Shown here: positions 14,125 through 24,669 of the stretch, in pieces
How positions within the stretch are numbered: position 1 is the stretch's first letter
Layout of the letters: every line of letters begins with the position of its first letter
Source of the DNA: VBDM01 sp964430565
Lineage (GTDB): Bacteria; Pseudomonadota; Gammaproteobacteria; Burkholderiales; SG8-39
Direction of reading: 5' to 3'
Assembly: GCA_964430565.1 (NCBI GenBank)
Contig: CAYSFD010000047.1
Span: forward strand, 62,001 to 126,000
Length of the DNA: 64,000 nucleotides
Translations under genes and position numbers: made by a program
The notes under the pieces: generated by a model
The model's input: the letters and a program-made list of their open reading frames with translations, nothing else
Told to the model about the DNA's origin: nothing
Databases searched by the model: none

Positions 14125-15795
14125 TCACATGTTTGGGTAGTTGGGACCGCCCCCCCCCTGCGGCGTCACCCAAACGATATTCTGCAGGGGGTCCTTGATG
14201 TCGCAGGTCTTGCAGTGGACGCAGTTCTGGGCATTGATCTGCAGGCGCTTGCCTTTCACTCCCGCGCGCTCCCCCCCAGGTAGAGGGGTGTCGTCCACGA
14301 ATTCGTATACACCCGCCGGGCAGTACCGCTGTTCGGGCCCGGCGTATGTCGCGAGGTTGACGCTCACCGGGACGCTCGGGTCCTTCAGCGTCAGATGGCA
14401 GGGCTGGTTCTCCTCGTGGTTGGTATTGGAGACGAAGACCGAGGAGAGGCGATCGAAGGTGAGCTTGCCGTCGGGTTTCGGGTACTCGATCGGCTTGCAC
14501 TGGGCGGCCGGCAGCAGACATTCGTGATCGGCGTGCCGGTGGTGCAGCGTCCAGGGGAATTTCCCTCCGAGCAGGGTCTGCTCGAGCCCGACCATCACGC
14601 TGCCGGCATACAGGCCCTTCGACATCCATTGCTTGAAGTTGCGCGCGCGATAAAGCTCGTCGAACAGCCACGATTCGCGGAATGCAGCCGGGTAGGCCGC
14701 CAGCTCATCCCCGGACCGCCCCGCATGCAGCGAGGCGAAAGCGGCCTCGGCGGCGAGCATTCCGGACTTGATCGCCGCATGGCTGCCTTTGATGCGCGAT
14801 GCGTTCAGGAATCCCGCATCGTCGCCGATCAGCACGCCGCCGGGAAAGACCAGCTTAGGGAGCGACAACAGGCCGCCGGCGGCGATGGCGCGGGCCCCGT
14901 AGGCCAGGCGCTTGCCGCCTTCGAAAGTCGCACGGATAGCCGGATGGGTTTTGTAGCGCTGGAACTCCTCGTAGGGACTGAGATAGGGGTTAGCGTAAGC
15001 GAGCCCCACGACAAAGCCGACCGAAACGAGGTTCGCCTCCATGTGATACAGGAACGAGCCGCCGTAGGTGTCCGTGGCCAGCGGCCAACCGGCCGAGTGA
15101 ACGACGAGTCCGGGTTGGTGCTTTTTCGGGTCGATTTCCCAGAGTTCCTTCAATCCGATGCCGTAGACCTGCGGGTCGCTGTTCTCGCACAGGTGAAAGC
15201 GCTCCATGAGCTGCCTCGCGAGATGGCCGCGGCAGCCTTCGGCGAAAAACGTGTACTTGCCGTGCAGCTCGATACCGGGCTGATATTGGTCGGTCGGCTT
15301 GCCGTCGCGCGCGACGCCCATGTCGCCGGTGGCCACGCCTTTGACTGCGTCCTTGTCGTCGTAGAGAATTTCAGCAGCAGCGAAACCCGGATAGATCTCC
15401 ACACCCAGGCTTTCCGCCTGCGCCCCGAGCCAGCGGCAGAGATTGGCGAGGCTGATCACATAGTTACCGTGGTTGCGGAAGCACTGAGGCAGGAAAAGAT
15501 TCGGTACCTTGAACGAACCGGTCCTGGTGAGGAGAAGGAAACGGTCCTCGCTCACTGGAGTCTTGAGTGGGGCACCGAGATCCTTCCAGTCGGGGAAAAG
15601 CTCCTCGATCGCGCGTGGATCCATCACCGCGCCGGAGAGAACGTGCGCGCCGATCTCCGAGCCCTTTTCGATCACGCACACGCCGAGGTCCACGGCCTTT
15701 TCTGCTGCGAGCTGCTTGAGGCGGATAGCCGCCGCCAGTCCGGCCGGCCCGCCGCCGACCACGACCACGTCGTATTGCATCGCTTCGCGCGCCAT
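14125..15795 (-). CDS. Electron transfer flavoprotein-ubiquinone oxidoreductase
   Basis: A membrane-associated FAD/4Fe-4S enzyme that passes electrons from ETF to ubiquinone. The N-terminal dinucleotide fold (YDVVVVGGGPAGLAAAIRL), the GAHVLSGAVMDPRA motif and the C-terminal cluster ligands (NCVHCKTCDIKDP) are present. The ATG at 15795 (MAREAMQYD) is preferred; the ATG at 15822 adds 9 residues. Length is about 556 residues. Between YEFV and RLQINAQNC there is an insertion, DDTPLPGGERAGVKGK, roughly 8 residues longer than in known homologues and encoded by repeat-like DNA. It completes the ETF pathway of the neighbouring etfB, etfA and dehydrogenase genes. Confidence 0.95.
   Translation of the reverse strand: MAREAMQYDVVVVGGGPAGLAAAIRLKQLAAEKAVDLGVCVIEKGSEIGAHVLSGAVMDPRAIEELFPDWKDLGAPLKTPVSEDRFLLLTRTGSFKVPNLFLPQCFRNHGNYVISLANLCRWLGAQAESLGVEIYPGFAAAEILYDDKDAVKGVATGDMGVARDGKPTDQYQPGIELHGKYTFFAEGCRGHLARQLMERFHLCENSDPQVYGIGLKELWEIDPKKHQPGLVVHSAGWPLATDTYGGSFLYHMEANLVSVGFVVGLAYANPYLSPYEEFQRYKTHPAIRATFEGGKRLAYGARAIAAGGLLSLPKLVFPGGVLIGDDAGFLNASRIKGSHAAIKSGMLAAEAAFASLHAGRSGDELAAYPAAFRESWLFDELYRARNFKQWMSKGLYAGSVMVGLEQTLLGGKFPWTLHHRHADHECLLPAAQCKPIEYPKPDGKLTFDRLSSVFVSNTNHEENQPCHLTLKDPSVPVSVNLATYAGPEQRYCPAGVYEFVDDTPLPGGERAGVKGKRLQINAQNCVHCKTCDIKDPLQNIVWVTPQGGGGPNYPNM
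14251..14297. repeat. Repeat-derived in-frame insertion in the ETF-QO gene
   Basis: The GC-rich segment CTCCCGCGCGCTCCCCCCCA and the adjacent TAGAGGGGTG have the look of small proteobacterial palindromic repeats. In the gene's frame it reads TPLPGGERAGVKG, a peptide typical of translated repeats. It is placed just before the iron-sulfur domain. Confidence 0.5.
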
Positions 15796-15912
15796 GGATT
15801 CCCCGGTCGGAGCCGCCCGCAACGCCTCGCGAATTAAGCGGCGCGTTCTGACGCGTCCGCTTCAATTCGCCGCGACGCGCGCCATTTCGTGATAGGTGCG
15901 TTGCCCAGTAAT

Positions 15913-15918
15913 TATAAT
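15913..15918 (+). promoter_or_regulatory. Candidate -10 box for acetoacetyl-CoA synthetase
   Basis: TATAAT lies 20 bases before the ATG at 15939 in the divergent region shared with ETF-QO. A clear -35 is not visible. A strong ribosome binding site (AGGAGGAG) is only a few bases downstream, so the leader would be short. Confidence 0.45.
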
Positions 15919-15938
15919 GGGGGCAGGAGGAGAACACG

Positions 15939-17921
15939 ATGGCCAACGCGATGGCCGATAGGCCGCTGTGGCAGCCCGATGCCGAACGTATCGAGGAAGC
16001 GAACCTGACGCGCTTTGCGCGCCAGGCGATCCGCGACTGGAAGCTCGACTTCAACAACTATCCCGCCTTCTACCGCTGGACGATCGACCGGCCGGAGCAG
16101 TTCTGGGAATCGTTGTGGAAGTTCGCCGGAGTGCGCGCGAGTGCGAAGGGGAGCCGCGTGCTGGTGGACGGCGACAGGATGCCCGGCGCGCGATGGTATC
16201 CCGACGCACGGCTGAATTTCGCCGAGAACCTGCTCCGCCGGCGCGACGCCTCGACCGCGATCGTGTTCTGGGGCGAGGACAAGGTGAGGCGCCGCGTCAC
16301 CCATCGCGAACTCTACGATCAGGTAGCGCGCATGGCGCGGGCCCTGCGCGAGCTGGGCGTGAAGCCGGGGGATCGCGTCGCGGCCTATCTTCCCAACATG
16401 CCTGAGGCTGTTGCGGCGATGCTATCCGCGGCAAGCATAGGAGCAACGTTTTCGACGTCCTCTCCGGATTTCGGGGCGCAAGGCGTGCTCGACCGCTTCG
16501 GGCAGATCAGGCCGGTGGTTCTCTTCGCTGCCGACGGCTATTTCTATAACGGAAGGGAGATCGATTCGCTCGGAAAGGTGCGCGAGATCGCGGCAAGACT
16601 CCCGAGCCTGGAGCGCGTCGTCATCGTGCCCTACGTGAGTGATCGGCCCGACGTTTCCGGCATAGCGAACGCGCAGCGCCTTGAGGAATTCACCGCGGGC
16701 CCCGCCGCGGGAGACATTCGTTTCGAGCAGTTGCCCTTCGATCACCCGCTGTACATTCTCTTTTCGTCCGGAACGACCGGCGTGCCCAAATGCATCGTGC
16801 ACGGCGCCGGCGGCACGCTGCTCAAGCACCTGTGCGAGCAGCAACTGCACACCGATATCAAGCCAGGCGATCGCCTGTTCTACTTCACCACGCTCGGCTG
16901 GATGATGTGGAACTGGCTCGTCTCGGCGCTCGGCTCGGGGGCGACACTGCTGCTCTACGACGGCTCGCCTTTCGTGAGGAGCGGCAAGGTCCTCTTCGAC
17001 TACGCCGACGCGGAAGGCATGACGCATCTCGGCACCTCTGCGAAGTTCATCGACGCGGCTGCCAAAGCGGGAGTGGAACCCGCGAAGACCCACAAGCTCG
17101 AGCACTTGCGCACCGTGCTCTCGACCGGTTCGCCGCTCGCTCCCGAGGGTTTCGACTACGTGTACCGCGCGATCAAGCGCGATGTTTGCCTATCCTCAAT
17201 CTCAGGCGGCACCGATATCTGCGGCTGCTTCGTGCTCGGCAATCCCATCCTCCCGGTATGGCGCGGCGAAATCCAGAGCAAGGCGTTCGGCCTGAAGGTC
17301 GAGGTCTTCGACGAAAACGGGTGGTCGGTGGAAGAGCAGAAGGGCGAGCTGGTGTGCACCAAACCGTTCCCGTCGCTGCCGCTCGGCTTCTGGAACGACC
17401 CCGACGGAAGTAAGTACCGTGCCGCCTATTTCGAAAGGTATCCCGGCGTGTGGACCCACGGCGACTGGTGCGAGATCACGCAGCACGACGGCATGATCAT
17501 CTACGGCAGGTCGGATGCGGTGCTCAACCCGGGCGGGGTGCGTATCGGAACGGCCGAGATCTACCGCCAGGTTGAGCAGTTGGAAGAAGTGATTGAGTCT
17601 CTCGTCATCGGCCAGAGCTGGCCGCCAGGAGAAATCAGCGACGTGCGCGTCGTGCTGTTTGTCAAGCTTCGCGAAGGACTCACGCTCGACGAGGCGCTCG
17701 TCACCAAGATCAAGAACAGGATCCGCACCAATACGACCCCGCGGCACGTGCCGGCGAAGGTCGTGCAGGTGCCCGACATCCCGCGCACCAAGTCGAACAA
17801 GATCGTTGAGCTCGCGGTGCGCAACGTCGTGCACGGCCAGCCGGTGAAAAACCTGGAGGCGCTCGCGAATCCCGAGGCGTTGGAGCACTTCAGGAACCGG
17901 CCGGAACTTGCGGGCCCCTAA
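15939..17921 (+). CDS. Acetoacetyl-CoA synthetase (acetoacetate-CoA ligase)
   Basis: Activates acetoacetate with ATP and CoA, feeding ketone bodies or PHB breakdown products into acetyl-CoA. The 660-residue length and the N-terminal segment (FYRWTIDRPEQFWESLWKF, then ARWYPDARLNFAENLL) are characteristic of this ligase rather than acetyl-CoA synthetase. Adenylation motifs are LFSSGTTGVPKCIVH, ISGGTDICGCF and the C-terminal IPRTKSNKIVELAVRN with the catalytic lysine. A strong ribosome binding site precedes the ATG. It is divergent from ETF-QO. Confidence 0.93.
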   Translation: MANAMADRPLWQPDAERIEEANLTRFARQAIRDWKLDFNNYPAFYRWTIDRPEQFWESLWKFAGVRASAKGSRVLVDGDRMPGARWYPDARLNFAENLLRRRDASTAIVFWGEDKVRRRVTHRELYDQVARMARALRELGVKPGDRVAAYLPNMPEAVAAMLSAASIGATFSTSSPDFGAQGVLDRFGQIRPVVLFAADGYFYNGREIDSLGKVREIAARLPSLERVVIVPYVSDRPDVSGIANAQRLEEFTAGPAAGDIRFEQLPFDHPLYILFSSGTTGVPKCIVHGAGGTLLKHLCEQQLHTDIKPGDRLFYFTTLGWMMWNWLVSALGSGATLLLYDGSPFVRSGKVLFDYADAEGMTHLGTSAKFIDAAAKAGVEPAKTHKLEHLRTVLSTGSPLAPEGFDYVYRAIKRDVCLSSISGGTDICGCFVLGNPILPVWRGEIQSKAFGLKVEVFDENGWSVEEQKGELVCTKPFPSLPLGFWNDPDGSKYRAAYFERYPGVWTHGDWCEITQHDGMIIYGRSDAVLNPGGVRIGTAEIYRQVEQLEEVIESLVIGQSWPPGEISDVRVVLFVKLREGLTLDEALVTKIKNRIRTNTTPRHVPAKVVQVPDIPRTKSNKIVELAVRNVVHGQPVKNLEALANPEALEHFRNRPELAGP

Positions 17922-17993
17922 ACGCAGCGTTGAGCTGCTTTTGCGTCCGCCTGAATTCATGTATCATCGTCCATCCCATCCCCTTGGTTTTAG

Positions 17994-19643
17994 ATGGCCA
18001 AGTATGTGTTCGTGTCGGGCGGTGTGGTTTCCTCTTTGGGGAAGGGGATAGCCGCCGCCTCCCTCGCCGCTATACTCGAATCACGCGGCATCCGGGTCAC
18101 CCTCCTCAAGCTCGACCCGTACATCAACGTTGATCCCGGCACGATGAGCCCTTTCCAGCACGGAGAGGTGTTCGTCACCGAAGACGGCGCTGAAACCGAC
18201 CTCGATCTGGGCCATTACGAGCGCTTCCAGTCGGCCCGGATGCACAGGTCGAACAATTTCACCACCGGCCAAATCTACGAGTCGGTGATCAAGAAGGAGC
18301 GCCGTGGCGATTACCTCGGCCGCACGGTGCAAGTCATCCCGCACGTCACCGACGAGATCAAATCATTCATCGTGCGTGGCGCCGGCGACGCCGAGGTGGC
18401 GATCGTGGAGATTGGCGGCACGGTGGGCGACATCGAATCGCTGCCGTTTCTGGAAGCGGTGCGCCAGATGGGGCTTGAACTGGGCGCGCACAACACGTGC
18501 TACATCCATCTGACACTCGTTCCTTACATCAAGGGCGCGGGAGAGATCAAGACCAAGCCCACGCAGCACTCGGTGAAGGAGCTGCGCGGGATCGGCATCC
18601 AACCCGACGCGCTCCTGTGCCGCTCCGACCGGCCGATTCCCGACGAGGAGAAAAGGAAGATCGCGTTGTTTACGAACGTTCAGGCAAGCGCCGTGATCTC
18701 GGCGTGGGACGTGGACTCGATCTACAGGATTCCGTGGATGCTGCATCAGCAGATGCTTGATGAAATCGTCTGCCACAAGCTGAACATCATCGCCAAGCCC
18801 GCCGATCTCAGGGTTTGGAAGAAACTTATCGAGGCGCTGGAGCACCCGCAACACGAAGTCACGATCGCGATGGTTGGCAAATACGTCGATCTCACGGATT
18901 CCTACAAGTCGCTGAACGAAGCCCTGGTCCACGCGGGAATTCACGCGCGGAGCAAGGTGAATATCCGCTATGTGGATTCAGAGGCGATCGAGAAGGAAGG
19001 CATCGGCGTTCTGAAAGGCGTCGATGCGGTCCTCGTTCCGGGCGGATTCGGCAAGCGCGGGATCGAAGGCAAGATCAGAGCGATCCAGCATGCGCGCGAG
19101 AACAGGATCCCGTATCTCGGCATCTGCCTGGGCATGCAGCTCGCTGTGATCGAGTTCGCGCGCAACGTAGTGGGCCTTGCCGGGGCGAACAGCACGGAGT
19201 TCGACCCTGACACGCCGCACCCGGTGGTCGCGCTTGTGACCGAGTGGCAGGACCGCGACGGGCGAATCGAGCGCCGCGACGACAAATCCGACCTCGGTGG
19301 CACGATGCGTCTCGGTGCTCAAAGCGCGGCGCTCGAGCCGGGGAGCCTCGCGCGCAAGATCTACGGCTCCGATACCATCAACGAGAGACACCGCCACCGC
19401 TACGAAGTCAACAACCAGTATGTGCAGCGGCTCAAGGACAAGGGCCTGCGCGTATCCGGGCTCACTCAGCGCGAGCAACTGTGCGAAACGATCGAGCTGC
19501 CTTCGCATCCATGGCTGATCGGCTGCCAGTTCCATCCGGAGTTTACCTCGACGCCGCGGGCCGGCCATCCGCTTTTCACGGCTTTCGTCGAGGCCGCGCT
19601 TCAATATCAGGCGAGCAAGACCAAGACCGCCATCGCCGCATGA
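17994..19643 (+). CDS. pyrG: CTP synthase
   Basis: Converts UTP to CTP using glutamine. The N-terminal synthase domain starts MAKYVFVSGGVVSSLGKGI and contains DPYINVDPGTMSP. The C-terminal class I glutamine amidotransferase has the nucleophile in YLGICLGMQ and the His-Glu pair in CQFHPEF. The length of 549 residues is standard. Its stop overlaps the kdsA start (ATGA), beginning the conserved pyrG-kdsA-eno-ftsB run. A possible promoter (TTGCGT, 15 bases, TATCAT) is at 17941-17967. Confidence 0.98.
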   Translation: MAKYVFVSGGVVSSLGKGIAAASLAAILESRGIRVTLLKLDPYINVDPGTMSPFQHGEVFVTEDGAETDLDLGHYERFQSARMHRSNNFTTGQIYESVIKKERRGDYLGRTVQVIPHVTDEIKSFIVRGAGDAEVAIVEIGGTVGDIESLPFLEAVRQMGLELGAHNTCYIHLTLVPYIKGAGEIKTKPTQHSVKELRGIGIQPDALLCRSDRPIPDEEKRKIALFTNVQASAVISAWDVDSIYRIPWMLHQQMLDEIVCHKLNIIAKPADLRVWKKLIEALEHPQHEVTIAMVGKYVDLTDSYKSLNEALVHAGIHARSKVNIRYVDSEAIEKEGIGVLKGVDAVLVPGGFGKRGIEGKIRAIQHARENRIPYLGICLGMQLAVIEFARNVVGLAGANSTEFDPDTPHPVVALVTEWQDRDGRIERRDDKSDLGGTMRLGAQSAALEPGSLARKIYGSDTINERHRHRYEVNNQYVQRLKDKGLRVSGLTQREQLCETIELPSHPWLIGCQFHPEFTSTPRAGHPLFTAFVEAALQYQASKTKTAIAA

Positions 19644-20497
19644 AGCTCTGCGGATTCGAAGTCGGGCTCGACAAGCCGTTGTTCCTGATCGCTGGCCCCT
19701 GCGTGGTCGAATCGCGCCAGATGGCGCTCGACACCGCCTTCATGTTGAAGGAAATTTGCGAAAAAGTCGAAGTACCGTTCATCTACAAGTCCTCCTACGA
19801 CAAAGCCAACCGCAGCTCGGGCAAATCGTTCCGCGGTCCCGGCATGGACAAGGGCCTGGAGATACTCGCCGAGGTAAGGAAAAAAGTCGGCGTGCCGGTG
19901 TTGACCGATATTCACGAAAAGGAAGACGTGGCGGCCGTCGCAGCGGCGGTCGACGTGCTTCAGACACCGGCCTTTCTCTGCCGCCAAACCGATTTCATTC
20001 ATGCGGTTGCCGCTGCCGGCAAGCCGGTCAACATCAAGAAAGGCCAGTTCCTTTCCCCCGGCGAGATGAAAAACGTGGTCGAAAAGGCGCGCGAAGCGAG
20101 TGGAAACGACAACATCATGGTGTGCGAGCGCGGCGTGTCGTTCGGCTACAACAATCTCGTCTCCGACATGCGCTCGCTTGCGATCATGCGGGAGACCGGC
20201 TGCCCGGTGGTGTTCGACGCCACGCATTCGGTGCAGCTGCCGGGCGGGCAGGGAACGTCCTCGGGGGGGCAGCGCGAGTTCATTCCGGTTCTGGCCCGCG
20301 CCGCGGTGGCGAGCGGCATCGCCGGGCTTTTTATGGAGACGCATCCGGACCCGGACAAGGCGCTCTCAGATGGGCCCAACGCCTGGCCGCTCGATCGCAT
20401 GGAAGAGCTGCTGTACACACTGCGGGACCTCGATGCCCTAGTGAAGAGCCGCGGCTTTGCCGAGCAGGAACTGAAAACGCAGAAGAAGGGCCGATAG
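19640..20497 (+). CDS. kdsA: 3-deoxy-8-phosphooctulonate (Kdo-8-P) synthase
   Basis: Condenses phosphoenolpyruvate with arabinose 5-phosphate to make Kdo-8-P for LPS inner core. Motifs are LFLIAGPCVVESRQMALDTA, FIYKSSYDKANRSS, TDIHEKED and VFDATHSVQLPGG. The metal-binding cysteine position of metal-dependent enzymes reads IAGPCVVES here, so the metal class is not settled by eye. The ATG at 19640 overlaps the pyrG stop and gives 285 residues, the usual length. Confidence 0.97.
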   Translation: MKLCGFEVGLDKPLFLIAGPCVVESRQMALDTAFMLKEICEKVEVPFIYKSSYDKANRSSGKSFRGPGMDKGLEILAEVRKKVGVPVLTDIHEKEDVAAVAAAVDVLQTPAFLCRQTDFIHAVAAAGKPVNIKKGQFLSPGEMKNVVEKAREASGNDNIMVCERGVSFGYNNLVSDMRSLAIMRETGCPVVFDATHSVQLPGGQGTSSGGQREFIPVLARAAVASGIAGLFMETHPDPDKALSDGPNAWPLDRMEELLYTLRDLDALVKSRGFAEQELKTQKKGR

Positions 20498-21777
<1,280 letters not shown>

Positions 21778-21781
<4 letters not shown>

Positions 21782-22071
21782 GAGCGCTCGCTTTTGTCCT
21801 AGCCGCGTTCATACTGCTTCTTCAGTATCCATTGTGGCTGGGAAAAGGCGGATGGTTTAGGGTATCGAGCCTCGAACGGCAGCTAGGTGCGCAAAAAGAG
21901 GCGAGCGCAGCGTTTCAGCAGCGCAATAGCGCGCTCGATGCCGAAGTACGCGACCTGAAGCAAGGATTCGAGGCAATCGAAGAGCGGGCCCGCTACGAGT
22001 TCGGCATGATCAAGCAGGACGAAGTCTTTTTCCAGATTGTTCCGGCCAACCCGCCGGCCGGCGCCCCCTAG
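21778..22071 (+). CDS. ftsB: Cell division protein FtsB
   Basis: A small bitopic inner-membrane protein that bridges FtsL and FtsQ in the divisome. It has one N-terminal membrane segment (LAFVLAAFILLLQYPLW), the WRV-like motif GGWFRV, a periplasmic coiled coil (about residues 34-70) and the conserved ERARYEFGMIKQDEVFFQIV. The ATG overlaps the eno stop by four bases. The position after eno is typical of proteobacteria. The length of 97 residues is normal. Confidence 0.95.
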
Positions 22072-22260
22072 CGCCGGACTCTGCCAGCGTCACTTGGAAG
22101 CGGCGGGCTGAAATCCCGGGCGGCTATTCCTTTTGAATTTCGAATCTGACTTGCGTATCCACGGGACGAGGAATAGTGCATATTCCAAGGGCATACTCAG
22201 CCTCCCGCCTGCTCTATACTGCAAACAGTCGGTGGCGAAACCTTGCTGGAGGATCACCGC

Positions 22261-23103
22261 ATGAAGCTCTCCCGGGAGCAGATTGGGCAGTTCGAAAACG
22301 ACGGTTACCTTTTCTTTCCCAGCCTGTTCACCCGGGAAGAAATCAAGGTACTGATCGACGAAGTCCCTGGCCTCTACGCCCAGCGCCGGCCGGAGAACGT
22401 GCGAGAGAAAGGCAGCGACGCGGTGCGCACCAACTTTGCCGCGCATATGTACAGCCGCCCCTTCGCGAAGCTCGCACGGCACCCGCGCATGGTCGAACCG
22501 ATCATGCAGGTCTTTGGCGAGGAGGTGTACATGCATCAGTTCAAGATCAACGGCAAGATGGCCTTTGAAGGCGACGTCTGGCAGTGGCACCAGGACTATG
22601 CGACCTGGAAAAACGATGACCTGATGCCCGAGGCGCGCGCGATGAACGTCGCGATCTTCCTCGATGACGTGAATGAGTTCAACGGGCCGCTGATGTTCAT
22701 TCCCGGCAGCCACAGGCTCGGCGTAGTCGAGGCCGAACACGATGTCTCCACGACAAGCTATCCCTTGTGGACGATCAACCATGAAACGATCGCGAAGCTT
22801 GTCGAGCGCGGAGGCATCGTCGCCCCCAAAGGGGCTGCGGGGTCGATGATCCTGTTCCACTCGTGCCTGGTGCATGCCTCAGGTTCGAATCTCTCTCCGT
22901 GGAACCGGATCAGCGTCTATTTGAGTCTGTGCGCGGTGTCGAACCACATTCGGCGTTTCAAGCGCCCCGAATACATCGCTCACCGCGATTTCAGCCCTCT
23001 GCAATGCCTACCGGACGATTGCCTGCTGAAGGATTACGACGTCCCGCTCCCGTGGAAGGACGGAACGCCTGAAGAGGCGCTGAAACCTCTGCTCGCCGCC
23101 TAG
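22261..23103 (+). CDS. Phytanoyl-CoA dioxygenase (PhyH) family Fe(II)/2-oxoglutarate oxygenase
   Basis: A 280-residue non-haem iron oxygenase. The facial triad is apparent: HQD in WQWHQDYATWKNDD and the distal histidine in FHSCLVHASGSN; the 2-oxoglutarate-binding arginine would be in the following NRISVYLS. The region GPLMFIPGSHRLG is typical of PhyH and ectoine-hydroxylase-like proteins. GGAGG at 22248-22252 fixes the ATG at 22261. It sits 25 bases before a SAF-domain oxidoreductase gene, and the two probably form one unit. The substrate is unknown; the HQDYxxW motif recalls hydroxylases of small polar metabolites. Confidence 0.85.
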   Translation: MKLSREQIGQFENDGYLFFPSLFTREEIKVLIDEVPGLYAQRRPENVREKGSDAVRTNFAAHMYSRPFAKLARHPRMVEPIMQVFGEEVYMHQFKINGKMAFEGDVWQWHQDYATWKNDDLMPEARAMNVAIFLDDVNEFNGPLMFIPGSHRLGVVEAEHDVSTTSYPLWTINHETIAKLVERGGIVAPKGAAGSMILFHSCLVHASGSNLSPWNRISVYLSLCAVSNHIRRFKRPEYIAHRDFSPLQCLPDDCLLKDYDVPLPWKDGTPEEALKPLLAA

Positions 23104-23128
23104 AGCCGAAAATCCCCACTCTCCCAAC

Positions 23129-24487
23129 ATGAACCTGTATACCAAGCTGTGCGAGCGCGAAGCCCAGGGCAAGCCGCTGCGGATCGGCGTAATCGGCGCG
23201 GGCAAGTTCGCCGCGATGTACATCGCGCAAGTGCCGAAAACCCCCGGTGTGCACCTCGTTGGGATTACCGACCTCGCTCCGGCAAACGCGCGCGCCAACC
23301 TCGAGCGGGTGGGCTGGAAGCCGGAGGCATATGGCGCCTCGACCCTCGACGCGGCGCTCAAGGAGCGGCGCACCCACGTCTCCGACGACTGGCGTGCTCT
23401 GGTTGCGCATCCGGCCGTCGAGATCGTGATCGAAGCTACCGGGAATCCGGTAGCGGCCGTCGAACATGCGCTCGCGGCCTTCGGCAACGGCAAGCACGTG
23501 ATCATGGTTACCGTGGAGGCGGATGCATTCTGCGGTCCGATGCTGGCGAAAAAGGCGCAGGAGGCCGGAGTCGTGTACAGCCTCGCCTACGGCGATCAGC
23601 CGGCGATCATTTGCGATCTTGTCGATTGGGCGCGCGCGGCGGGATTTCCGGTCGTGGCGGCGGGCCGCGGCCACAAGTGGCTTCCTGAGTACGCGCAATC
23701 GACGCCGGAAACCGTGTGGCCTTACTACGGCCTGACCGCGGAACAGGCCCGTCTGGGCGGCCTCAACCCAAAGATGTTCAATTCTTTCCTGGACGGTTCG
23801 AAGCCGGCAATCGAGTGCGCCGCGGTGTGCAACGCAACCGGGCTCACTCCCGCGCCCGAGGGCTTGAGCTATCCGAGCGCGTCGATCGACGCGTTACCTG
23901 AGATCATGCGGCCCAGAACGGAAGGCGGTTGCCTGCACCACAAAGGGCAGGTCGAGGTGGTTTCGTCGCTCGAGCGCGACGGCCGGGCGATCCCCTACGA
24001 CATTCGTTTCGGCGTATGGGTGGTGTTCGAGGGCGAGTCCGAGTATATCCGCCGCTGCTTCTCCGAATATGGCGTGCGCACCGACTCTTCCGGCCGCTAT
24101 GCGTGCATGTACAAGCGCTGGCACTTGATCGGACTGGAAGTGGGGATCTCGGTGGCGTCGGTCGGCTTGAGGAGGGAACCGACCGGCTGCGCCACAGGCT
24201 TTCGCGCCGATGCCGTTGCGATCGCAAAGCGCGACCTCAAAAGGGGTGAGCTGCTTGATGGCGAGGGTGGATTCACCGTGGTCGGCAGGCTCTTGCCGGC
24301 GGCCGATTCATTGCGAATGGGCGCGCTTCCGCTCGGGCTCGCCCACAAGGTCAAACTGCTCAATTCCGTAAAAGCGGGTGCGCCCCTGCTGTGGTCGGAC
24401 GTTGCCTGCGATACGGACAGCGACGCGGTGCGGCTGCGGCGCGAAATGGAAATGACATTTGCATCGCCGAAGCAACGCGCGGCTTGA
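23129..24487 (+). CDS. NAD(P)-dependent homoserine-dehydrogenase-like oxidoreductase with C-terminal SAF domain
   Basis: 452 residues. An N-terminal Rossmann fold (RIGVIGAGKFAAMYIAQVPK) is followed by a long central part with IEATGNPVAAVEHAL, HVIMVTVEADAFCGP and SLAYGDQPAIICDLVDWA. The C-terminal 90 residues (VAIAKRDLKRGELLDGEGGF, then LPLGLAHKVKLLNSVKAG) form a SAF domain of the FlgA/antifreeze type. The same two-domain family is often labelled homoserine dehydrogenase-like or flagellar protein FlgA. Its chemistry is unproven. Pairing with a PhyH oxygenase suggests a small catabolic or modification step. Confidence 0.8.
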   Translation: MNLYTKLCEREAQGKPLRIGVIGAGKFAAMYIAQVPKTPGVHLVGITDLAPANARANLERVGWKPEAYGASTLDAALKERRTHVSDDWRALVAHPAVEIVIEATGNPVAAVEHALAAFGNGKHVIMVTVEADAFCGPMLAKKAQEAGVVYSLAYGDQPAIICDLVDWARAAGFPVVAAGRGHKWLPEYAQSTPETVWPYYGLTAEQARLGGLNPKMFNSFLDGSKPAIECAAVCNATGLTPAPEGLSYPSASIDALPEIMRPRTEGGCLHHKGQVEVVSSLERDGRAIPYDIRFGVWVVFEGESEYIRRCFSEYGVRTDSSGRYACMYKRWHLIGLEVGISVASVGLRREPTGCATGFRADAVAIAKRDLKRGELLDGEGGFTVVGRLLPAADSLRMGALPLGLAHKVKLLNSVKAGAPLLWSDVACDTDSDAVRLRREMEMTFASPKQRAA

Positions 24488-24548
24488 GAAATGGGCCCCA
24501 TGTCTCTGAATAAGCGGAGATTCATCGCTCCTCGCAATTTCCTCAGTT

Positions 24549-24567
24549 CTTATGCTTTTGGCATAAG
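24549..24567. promoter_or_regulatory. Inverted repeat upstream of rpfG
   Basis: CTTATGC-TTTTG-GCATAAG is a perfect 7-bp inverted repeat, about 100 bases before the rpfG ATG. The bases after it (TCTTGCG) are not a T-run, so it could be an operator as easily as a terminator of the preceding oxidoreductase gene. Confidence 0.35.
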
Positions 24568-24669
24568 TCTTGCGTCTTCCACTGTTGCCTAGCCGAATTC
24601 CGAGATTCGACGAGCATTGGGAAGGAAGAATGGCGAGTATCCGTCGTTGATGACATCCGCTCAACACCC

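Noticed and set aside
14149..14158. C-tract near the 3' end of the ETF-QO gene and a G-tract near 31151, considered as phase-variation switches
   Set aside because: Slippage at the first would alter only the last few residues. The second lies in the uncertain N-terminal extension of the diguanylate cyclase gene and the downstream ATG would escape it.
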